NCBI GenBank assembly: GCA_020284085.1 | Contig: JACEVL010000279.1 | Location: 249,001 to 313,000, forward strand | Length of the DNA stretch: 64,000 nt | Reading direction: 5' to 3' | Origin: Aporrectodea caliginosa | Taxonomy: Eukaryota > Annelida > Clitellata > Crassiclitellata > Lumbricidae | Shown here: piece after piece, positions 45,687 to 57,600 of the stretch | Position numbering within the stretch: position 1 is the first letter of the stretch | Layout: each line of letters opens with the position of its first letter | Translations under genes and position numbers: made by a program | The notes under the pieces: model-generated | The model's input: the letters and a program-made list of their open reading frames with translations, nothing else | Told to the model about the DNA's origin: nothing | Databases searched by the model: none

Positions 45687-48600
45687 TATATATATATGGG
45701 GATACGATTTATATGTTGAAGCCTCTATAGCGGCTTTACGGGTATTTGTCAAAGACCACCAAGCCGCTATAGCGGCTATACGGGGCAAGAGGGTTAAAGT
45801 GGCAATTAATGTGTTTTAGTGGGACTTTGTTTCATGCTACTGCTATCAATCTAGCCAATGAAACAAGTATATTTTTACTTCCAATGCGCAGCACAATGCA
45901 TTACTGACCATCTCAGGCTAGGCTACAACGGTCCTTACATTAATCAAAAAACATGTTTTCAAAGAATTCAATGGTCTTTCTGGAACAGTCTCAATGTGGT
46001 ATGTTCTGCTGCCTTGCACAGAAATAAAATTACTTTCCACTTATATTAAGTCTTAATTAATCTGATGTACAGCTAAGTACTGTACACTTGTGCTTCTTAG
46101 AAGTTCTCCAAAGTGTGGCATAATGTTAATTTGCATCAGATCACACCCATCATCACCATTATCATCATTTCCAAATTATTATTTTAAAGATTCCAACTCC
46201 TTACAGCATAATACAAGACATAATAAAAATCTTGAAGCTAATATGCCATAGATGTATTTCTGTTACAAACATAAATTCTGAATCAGACACCAGATTGTTC
46301 CTAACCTTGCTCAGTTGTTCAACGATGACACCAAGACAACTGACAATTTGTCTTGTTGCCTTCAGACATTCTTCAACTGACAACGAGTTAACCAGTTGCA
46401 TAACAGTCTGACAAGAATCGGCATCTGCTGACAAACTGTGACTTGAAACAAAATAACTTTCCAAAATCTCAGGTAAACCAGCACCATGAACGTCCACAAC
46501 ATGTGACTGCAAGACTTCCTTCTACAAAATAAAACAAACATGTTAAGAAGCAAATCCAAATTATTTTTATAAACAATATTTGAGTTGGGATTTTAACAAA
46601 ACACAAGTCATTACAAATAACATTCACCAGTATCATGCAACTGATCACAGTGGGGACTACGTAATATGCAACCCTATAGCACTTGCTGGCACTTAACAAA
46701 TGTACATGAACAATGTATATACATGGACAATGATGTAACAGAATTATCATGCAGCTATCATTAGTGCACTACATAGAAGTGCCTTAGACAAGTTTTAACA
46801 TGCTTCATTATAGTCATCATTACACAAATTGTTTTATAACATTGCTGGACATATGGTTCCAAAAATAATTCACTTACACATAAAATAAACTCAAAGAAAT
46901 CAAGGAAAAGGCACAAAATAGAGAAGAATGGTTGTAATTTGATTCTTGGACCAGCCTAAGGGCAGAACCCAGAAGAAGAAAAAAACCATTATGACATGAC
47001 CCTTGTTATAAGGCAGTTCTCAATCTGACACTCAGAAACAGCAATATTACAAGTATCTGGCATTTGGAGGTTTCTTTACTGTAGTACATAGTTAGGAAGT
47101 AGGTATACCAGAAACTAATAACTCTCTTTACGAGCTATAATCAAGAATGGCATATAACAAGACTGTCATCATTACCATTATTAATAAGTGACTTATAATT
47201 AATAAACCTAATTGTAATTAATGTTGCTATTGTGAATTGATGAAAAATAAGGAATCAGTCAACAAACCTTTTTAGGCAGGTATCTGTTACACAATGCACT
47301 CAATCTTGACAGTTTAACTGCAGACTGGCGAATGAGTTGGCAAAATGCTAGTGGATCTCGTTGCAAGTAAAGAATATCAACAAGAATTCCATCAATGAAC
47401 TGATCTGAAAATGTAACACAACAAAATTAATAAGAACATCATCACACTAAAACTAAACAAAGTTCAATAACAGTAAATCAAAAGCTGACTTACTAAGGAT
47501 ATAAAAGCTTTCATTCTTTTACATTTCTCAGCATTCCACTTGCTACGATTAATTAAGTCTTCTCAAGGAAATTTGCTACAGAGCACAGACGTCCCTACAT
47601 TCTCTCTACAAGCCTTTGTTTTTACCATCTGTCCATTGCAATTACATAAGCACTAACACAAGTGCTTATGTTGCTCATATTTACTTACAGGTGAATGTCA
47701 TTCACTAGCGATGAGTGTCTTTAAGAGGTACCTATAAATGTTCAGCCATATTATATCTACATAGGGAGCATTCATAAATGTAGTAATATAAATATCTAGA
47801 TACATAATCTGAGACCTGTAGAAAGTGTAATCTTACACAGCATTATCAGATGCTGTGTTTCAAAGAGGCTATGCTAGTAACAAGAACTTTGAGTTTCACT
47901 AGATTAGTCAAATTCATGTTGTAACAACACGTTATATAGAGAAAACATTTTACATGCATGTATGTATGTATGTATACGGCCATTTATATAGTGCCTTACA
48001 AGAACCTCACGAAGGCGTTTTATAAATGGCCATATAATATATACATACATGCTCACAAATGTTGGTCAAATGCCAAAGACCTAGGGAACAATCTTGAAGC
48101 AGAAGCTCAAATGCCCATATTGCATACATTATAAACATTATACAGATATTGTGCATACCTTGACCAGTTGATCGTTCCAGCACAACTGGAACTAAGCTAC
48201 TAAATGTCGTGTCTTTTGATTTCAAGGGAGAGGTGCGAGTTGAGGAATCCGTCAGAACTTTTTTGATAGAAGAAACAAAGAGATGAAGACAGGCAGATCT
48301 CTTTTCGGAATCAACGCACATCAAATGGTTCAACCAGATTTCTATTTCTTCCACACTGTCTTTAAACCGGGAACAGCTGCCTATCAGCTGCAAAGAGAAA
48401 TTTAAAAAATTGCTCTCTTAACACTTTAACGATGAGCTGCATTGATTTCCCAGTCACTGTTAGTACATGCTCGTCATTAAAGTAGAACAGTTATGTTTAC
48501 AATCAAGCAGTTTAGTGCCTTAACACATTTGGTAATAACATATTAAAATAACATGTTTTACTCTTTTACTGCAAGAATGTTCAATCAATCAATTATTAAA

Positions 48601-51600
48601 AATAAGCTGACAAGTAAGAAACTTATACATTGAGAGAAGAGAATCAATATATATGTTTTTACATAGAACTCTCAATATGAAAATACAGTAATCTTTGTTA
48701 AGAAGGGAAAACCATGGGGATGGAGTGAGTATCCAGCAGCAAATATTGGAGGGAACTGACTAAGCAAAGTTTTCTTCACGTGGAAGCTGGTTAACCAATT
48801 TCCATATTCCAATATAAAATAAAAATGGCATAATAAAATACACAAAGAAATAATTTACGGCATATGTGGAAGAGTCAACTGATCAATGTTCTTACTTTGG
48901 CGAGTAGATGATAGACAGTACTTCTCAGCTGATCACTGCGGTAGGACTCGACGGCAATCAAGATCTCCAGAAGTAAAGCCAAAATACTCGGCCTACCAGG
49001 AACTGTCTAAACAGTCAAAAAACAAACACAATGGTCATCGGATGAGCACTCTGATGTGCTAGCACTTGAAATAAATGAATATTCCAGTTTAATATTTAAA
49101 AAAATGACTGTGTTCACCCTATAGAAATCCATCAAGCACAATACGGCGCAGTATAAAGATTGTCAAAATAAAGGCTTTAACTCCAACATTTGGAACAGTG
49201 CCGCTGGGCGATTACTTGCGTGGTATCGCTCACAACGTTAACATTTAGACTTGCTTTTTATGCCAACGTATGAACTATAAGACTTGTTGAAGTTACCAGT
49301 TTTAATATATAGTAGATATTTTAGTATATTTTTATGCTTCTACTATTATGACAACGTATGAACTATCTCTCAGTTATTTCTAGTATATATGGATTATATC
49401 TACTATTAAACTACAAGTTCTCAAATACACAAACTACTTTATTAGTTTCCATTGTCATTGTTGTCATCAGTATTACCATAGCCACAGTGCCATCACCTCC
49501 ATCTCAAAACCATCTTACCTCTTGTAAAAGGTCTTCCAACTGAATCCTGGACACAGACAACAGTTGCAGAGTGTATAAATACAACAGGTTATCCTTGTCT
49601 GTTGGTTCATCAGAACACTGTTTCCTCGCTTTGCTTAGGCCATCCAGCAGACTGGAGAAGTCTATGGTATGCTGATGACAGACTTCTGGAAAGAGGTTGT
49701 AGTATCCACAAAGAAGTTGTAAGATGAGGCTCAACTGGTGCAACACAGGAACGCACGGAAGAACTACAACAACAGTAACAACAACAACATCAATCTCAAA
49801 ATATAGAAGAAAAAGTTCTCAAGAGAATTAATTTCAAGTATGTCTTTTAATCGCCTGTGTTGCACACTAACAAAACGAACATTTTTCACCAGTGTAATAA
49901 ACAAGTTAGATCTAGAAACTGAAGAATAGGTATGTAACTGAACCATAAACGTAATTGTAATTAAAAATTTATATAGCTCCACTTCAAGAGAAACTCACCA
50001 GAGGCCCTCCCAACCTAAAGATAAAACGGAATGGTCTTCAAGCACTTGCATGATACAGGCAAAGGAAGGATGAGGAGTTAGTGTCACAGGTTGTTAGGCA
50101 ACTTATTCCACAAGAATGGGCCGACTCACAGAAAACCTTCCATGCAGGACCATGGAAGTTTGGGCCTGAGGAACAACTAAATTGCCTTGCACAGCAGAGT
50201 AGAAAAATCTGTGACCAGGTTTACTAAAACGCTAAGCTACTTCAGAAAAGATGGAGCACAGACGTTAGATAATTATACATACACATCACGATCTTAAACT
50301 CAGTGTGCTTTGGCTTAGGCAACCACATGAAACTGAATGTATGACAAACTGAGGCATGCTGCCGATCACACAAACAGCAATATTTAAAACTGATTGGGGC
50401 TAACTAATGCAGATAGTGCTATACAAATGAACACTTGTAAATATAGGAAAGGCAGACATCCAGGATGACACACCAATACAATTCATAAAACAATACTTTA
50501 AAATCCAACAACTGCAAAGAGCAAGTCTCTTGTAAAAAAATAGGCAAATCAAATTATACTAAGACTGTTGAAGCGCAAACTGAATTAATAAGTTCTTATT
50601 ATTACCTTCTGATGTTTCATTAGAACCGTCAGTAACTGTCTGCGTCTTGCTGCTCTTTTCAGGTGAAACAGAAGCTATGATTGAATTCCAACATCCAGTC
50701 AGAGTCTCTAGAGTTGGCAATTCCTAAACAGATCCAATAAACTGACTTTAACTTTCATGCAGTCCAAGTCCAACTGTACTGGTCAACGTTCAAAGCAAGC
50801 GGAGAAGAACTTACAAAAAAATCAGTTTAAATCCTATATTAAAACCATACAGAATAAATATTGACAATTACACGTAGCAGCTTACATAATATAATCCAAT
50901 AAAGCAACTTCTACAGAGAAATTATCTACTGAGCAGAACGTCACCAAAAGCAAACAAAACTAAAAGAGTAGTGTTGTGTTTAGCTTAAACTGAGTATCTG
51001 CATCATTTCACAAACTGTACTGTAATATTTTGCTAAAAAGGTGTAACTGACATAATTCCACAAACTGTACTGCTATGCTTTGATTAAACGTGTATCTTCA
51101 TAATTTCACAAACTGGTCAAGATTTTTGCAGCAATCAAGATAAGATAAAGTATTACAAAGTATGATAAAGCAAGGGATGACAGGCAAAGGTAAACTATGG
51201 CAAGGTACTAGAGTGGTCCTTTATAATTTAAAACTTAAATCGTTTTAGGTAGCAAGAAACACAGCAGAGTCACTAACACCACTGTTGCATACACGTTCTA
51301 AAAATATTACGAATGTTAAAGCACTGTGTTTATAAACAGGTTCTTAAACAGCGATGTTGAAATTTTTTACATGCAGACAAATAACAAAATCACTCAAGTT
51401 ACGTATCATTACAAAGATCACTTTTGTGAAGTTCTTCACGCATTACATAAATGTTTAGACACGAACACATCTTGTTCATACACATCTTGCACCTTTGTCC
51501 ATTAAAAGTCCAAAATAGCATGATCCTCAGATCGATATCGGTAGTAGATTTACTAGTCAAAAAATGCAGATGCAACTGCCGAAATCCATCAACTGGACAC

Positions 51601-54600
51601 TGAACGATACAGCTGAAGATACGAACACAACTTCCAAATCAATTTACCTTAACAAAAGCCTCAGAAATGAGAGCCATAAACTGATTGATATCACAGCAGC
51701 CACTGGTGCCATCTGCCACCAGTTTCCGAATCGATTTAATGGTGGCTGCTAAGCGCTTGACAATGACCGACACAAGAGACAACGATTCATTCACAACTGG
51801 TAACGAAGACATCTAAAAAGAACAAAACAGCAAACTGATCACTAATTGGAGATCCCTGCCTTTTTACATCTAATTCAACAGTAAGTTTTTTCATTCACTT
51901 GCACACAAAACATAATTTTCCATCTTCGACTTTTCCATCAGCATTTACCTTAAATGCAAAATGATCGCATTCTTGGATTTAGTAACATTTAAAACTCATA
52001 ACATTCATTCAACTGTGCATGCATATCTCACTTTGTTCAATACAATTCTTTGCTTTTTATGCGAGTTTTCAGCTGTAGGCTTTAGTTCTTAAAAACCTGT
52101 GTGTGGAATGTTTGATTGTTCACATTCTCACAATAAGCTTTTATCTTGACATGTGAAGCAAAGGGTTACCCCAAGGTCGTGGCTGTCTAGTTTGAACTAA
52201 TTTAAAATTGTATAAATTGTATAGAAATTGCCCTTAACTGAGTTGTCTTAACCATAATTACAGCTTTGTGAACTTCTGGTGATGTCATTTAATTGAAATA
52301 ACTAATTTTTTAAAGTCTAAATCAAACCGTCATGGCTTCTTTGAAGCATGACCATAAGTCAGTAGGTGGCAGCACAGTAGATACTGTCATTGCCATGAGT
52401 TCTTCAGCTGGAACTGTTGAGAAAAACTTAACAGCTGGCGAGACCAATGGCTGTTTCTCGTATATCTGCAAGAAATATCACAACATTTATTACCATTAGT
52501 GCTAATATTCATATTTCACACTTTCTTACATTAAAGTTAGAAAAACAGCAATCAATAATTACAGTGTAACTTCGGTATATCGAACTTTAGCATTTAAAAT
52601 GTCTGGTTATGTCAAATAAAGGTCAATGGCCACACTGCAACCAAATATACAAATGCAAACACATAACAGATAGAACTCTGCTTTATTGTACTTCCATATA
52701 GATAAGTTTGACTAATTGTGAGGTACTTTCAGGCCTTATCAAACTATTGACTAGCCGATATATCGACACTATAGGGCCACTCTGCAGTTACATACTCTTG
52801 GCACAGTTTTAGGTAATTGATGAACAGATGCCTCGTTTCCCAAATGCCTACAAGCATGAGACAAAGAATGACACACATGTATGTCATGGTCACTAGGAAG
52901 GAGCCAGTCATTAAGGCTGTGTTCTCTAATTTCACTTTTGTACCCTTGCCTCATATTACCTACCAAAATCCTGGACCTACAGCCTTTGAAAGGCAAGAGT
53001 TTCATGGCCCATTTCACAAAGACTGACCTCACTACAAGTGCAGTAGACCTACTTAGTTGTCAGTAAAAACCTTTGACATAAGGATGTGCACTTCTAATGA
53101 TAGCATCACAAAAGAGGAAGAAGCTGAAGGTAGATGATAAAACAGATGCGTTACCATGCATACAAAATGGCAAATACGATAGATCTTTTTCCTTCGTTGA
53201 AAGCTTACTTTGTGTGACCATCTCCTACCGTATTTAAAAAGTAAGGGATCAGATCCTGTTCTCGAGTCCTGTCACTTGTGAATCAATCCTTGTCCCCATT
53301 GGTCAGTTAAATAGGTCATGAATAATAATGTCAACAAATCAGACAAAGTCAGCTCTAGTAAACATGAATGCAAATTACATTTTGACCATATGCAACAAAT
53401 TCTAAAACATCACAAAATCTAGTTTGATCAGATTCAAGTACAAACCTTCCTAACAAATGCAGCACTTTGAAGCCAATTGTTGGAGCAACGTGGCAAACAG
53501 GACTGGCGCAGAGATGGCAGGTAGAAATGAAGCTGGTCAGGACATGATTTAAGAATGCCAGCAACCAATTCAATGGTCAGAGGATCTTCATTCGGTTTGC
53601 GGATCGCATTCAGAAAGTTCGTCAGTATATGATTCATGTTTCTGATTAGGAAAATCACACAATCAGATTTAGAATAAAGTACTATTGGCATTTATTAAAA
53701 CTGATATAGCACCTTTCAAAACTTAGTATAAGCACGGGTAACTTGCCACCTTATCTCTTACATAATGATGTAAATCATTTAAAATAAACTATAAAAGTAA
53801 TTCCTAAAGTTAACTTTCTTGTATGTATCATATTGCTATCACTAAAACGAGAAAATGAAATTACCAAATTTCAGTTAAACTAAACTTATATGGAAGCGTG
53901 GTACATGTATATCATCATGAGCAGCAGAGCACAACAAATTGCCGACCAAGTTGATAATTAACTTGATGCATTATATTATGTATCATGCAATCAATAGATG
54001 TCGCAAATTGAGTAATAGTTCATAGTACTTACTGCCCAGATGTTGCAAATGTTTTATCATAAAAGTTAATGCCATTCTTGACAGAACAGCAGAGCTCCAT
54101 GAGCAAAGTATGTGCCGCTTCTCGTACTGCTGTTTGATCTGATGTAAGACTCGACAGTTCAAACTACAAAACAATACAGTGAAACACCATTAACAGTGTT
54201 TCACGGTATAATTTTTGTACAATATTCACCTTGTCATTAAGTGCATTAAATCTGTTCGTTGCATACTAGTGGTTCATGCCTCCTTAAACATTTGGATTCC
54301 CCAATAAACTCATAAAATACTGATTTTCTCATACAACAATTATGCCATCTCAGAAAGCTAGAGGTTGCAATTGTACCAAGAATTCAAAATCTACTTACTA
54401 AGAGTAGTACTTTAGATTGTCAACCATAGATAAACTACTAAATAGCAAATCATCAAGATCAGCCACTTCAATGGAAAACCACATGCAATTTTAATACCAA
54501 AAGCAAGTCAAATTTTAGACAGCATTTTACAATGTATCATACAATTGCAGCTAAATATTATATCCAAGGCAAAGTCAGTAAGACAAGTAAGACTGGGCCA

Positions 54601-57600
54601 TAAAAATTCATCCTCTACATTAAAACCGAGCTTCATACGTTATCCACAAATAAAATTTTCATCAGTAAAACAACTTTTTTTCAAAAATTACGCTCTGTTC
54701 GTACCTGAATCAAATCTTCTGCAGACGCATCTTCAGCCTTTTTCTTTACATCTTTAACCTTCGTCATTTGTTTCCAGTGTTTTGGACCAGACCAACGATA
54801 CAGTTTCGAAATATCCACCAGTGTTTGTTCATGAAAGAGACGTATTTTAGATGTTTTGTTTATCACTGGATTACACACAACCTAAACGTTGGAAACAAGA
54901 AATAAGTCATCCATAAAAAAATTTCAAGAACATCAATAAAAGCTTTAAAAAGAAGAATTACAATGATTTCAACAATATTAGTCTAACAGCAAAACACATA
55001 ATGTAATGTAATCAGCAACTTCTATTGCGCCGGTGTCTAATGAACAAGACATCAACCGATAGCACACCACAACTAAGCCATAATCCGGTCAACATCCAGA
55101 AGATCAGTCCATTAGAGACATAAATTGATAAAACAGCATTTTAGAATTACTTAAATCATGCAACACACTAAAAACTGGAATCATGACAGTTTTTTAAACC
55201 TGTTAACTCAAATAACACATAAGCTCACCCTTTTGTGCATTGCTGAAACGAAGAGGACAATCGCAGATGCCTGGTCACCATGTAAATCAGCCATAATTTT
55301 ATTCACAAATCCTGTGACAAACAACAATTCACAAATTTTGATTCTAGTTGCAAAAAAAGACAACCACAAAACCTAAAAAACAGTAAAAATTCTGTCAAAA
55401 GAGGCTACACTGAGCAGTGTTTAACCAGTATTTGTGATTTCTCACTCTAACCATTTCACATGTATTGTACTGTATTTTCATTTATTCATAACTAGCTGTC
55501 AAAACGCAGCTAGTAACAACAATGCATGGTTATCAGTTAAGAGACTAAACTCTTATAGCTCTATGGATGCTGCGCTGTTCAGCTCTATAAGTATGGTTCT
55601 AGTTTACAATGTTGAGACTGCGTCACTAAAACAAACTGCAAAGTATCAACTGTTGTTGCATCAAAGTGAAACTCTGAAGACCTGTGTAGTCTATTCTTAG
55701 CAAAACAACTTTTATAGTTCCTGATCAGTGATCACTGCTTAGAAAAAACTGCTAGACCATCCAAAACTGACATCAGTCTATTCAGCATATACCTTATTCT
55801 TAGATCTAATAAAACAGTGCACTACCTGTAACTTCAAGAAGTCTCTTGGTGATTGAGCTGTCCTCACAGGTAAGAAGAGAAACAATGAATTCTACCAGAC
55901 AAGTCTTCACGTCCTCCTCATCCTATAGATAATCATACAAACAGATACAACACAGAGTTTAACGTTAAAACAGATTTTAACCTTTGGAAATGTTAATTCC
56001 AGAACAACTAAACATAAATTCACTGAATAAGTAGAAATCATGGAAACATGCAAGCCGAGACATGATGGTGTTACTTCCCAACTTGTGCTGGAAACAAATT
56101 GCATGGTGACAGAGACATGGGTGTATAAACAAGTTGCCCAGCGCTGCAACAGTACCTGCATTTGGCAGATTAAAACTTGCAACTGTTGACTACACCGTAT
56201 TCGTAATATCCAAATTTCTAAAGTGCTACTCTAAAGCTAAGCACAGAGCACCAGCTAATTCATGAGCATTGCGTCACATCATAGGAGTCGTCCAGAGAGC
56301 AAAAGTCCAATGGAGACCCAAGTCTGGTTGCAACAGAGACTAGAGACGCTATCACACGGAACACCATGTCATGAAGTCTCCTCATTTATAGGGTATCAAT
56401 GGCATCAATGGTATTCAAATGGCAATGATTTGAAACTTATCATAAAACTGTTGTCACAGCTAGCAACTGACAGCACCATAGTTCAGTGAGGAATGCATCT
56501 AAAGGCAAACTACCACACTACTCTTGAAAATCAGTTGAATTCTGCCGAATTTAAAAGAACAGTTAATACTGCTCCATTACAGATTCATACTAGAAATCGT
56601 TTACAGTAAAGAAAAGTAAACTCACATTCATATCTTTTCGATTTAAGAGAGGCAGGAGGCTTGATGAATTCACTTCAACCCAGGTCATGACCTCTCTGGC
56701 AGCCCAAGGACCCTGCATCACACTGGCCATCATGAGTCGCAGAACGGCCTTGATGTGACTTGATTTATTCTTCATGGCTAAAAGTCGGCTGATCTTTGAT
56801 GCAAAGGCAGAGGTCAACATTTGACGGATAAGTCCATGTATTGCTTGCCGATATTTCTTCAGATCTTTTGCCACACGCGTAAGAATCAACTGAAGGCATT
56901 CGATGACCAGGAAGGCCTTGAAAGACAATCAAGAAATCAGCTTTCCAATCAAGTAATTAATCTGACACGGTATCAATTTATAAAGCCATTTAGTTCACTA
57001 TTTACTCGTTAATACTGAAAGGTTTTTTTTTCAGTTTATTAAGTATCACGATCTTAACTTAAGAATATTACCCACTAACCATTGAATTAAACATTTGTTT
57101 AACCTACCTTTGGAATAAATTTGGATCTTGATACACTGTAACATAGATTGGGATAGTTTAACTTCATCAGCTTTCTTCGATCTACAGTACTATGTTCATT
57201 TGGGAAGATAAACTGTGCTGTCATGAAACACAAGATGCCAGAGAGCAAGATGAGTGAACCTTGGCAGTTAACCCTTTAACGACGAGTGCGTACTAAAATG
57301 TATGGGAAACCAATGCAGCTAGTCGTTAAAGGGTTAACCTACAGCAAACTAGGTTGTTCTAGTGGTAGCACTTTAGGGTAAAGCGTAACAAGGCAGGGTG
57401 TTACATCTGCTACCTAAATACTTTGTTAACAGTACTTAGAACATCTATTGTGCTTGGTGAGTCCGGTCTCATATACAGTTTAAACAGAATAAAAGTTCCA
57501 TAGCAGAAATGAATAATTTGTTTTGATTTGTTTAGATTGTGGTTTTACCCTACCTAAAGATAAGACTGCTTGTATAATCTATTACATTAAATAATAATAG

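Larger units (their letters stand above)
44750..45913. mobile_element. Element with perfect 137-bp inverted arms
   Basis: 44750-44886 and 45777-45913 are exact reverse complements over 137 bases, starting AGATGGTCAGTAATGCATTG. The ~890-bp loop contains a composite SINE and TA microsatellites. No target duplication was recognised. It may be a large palindromic duplication rather than a transposon. Confidence 0.7.

Noticed and set aside
42897..45819. IYIYIY-rich ORFs on both strands
   Set aside because: Readings of TA microsatellites; no composition or context of a gene.
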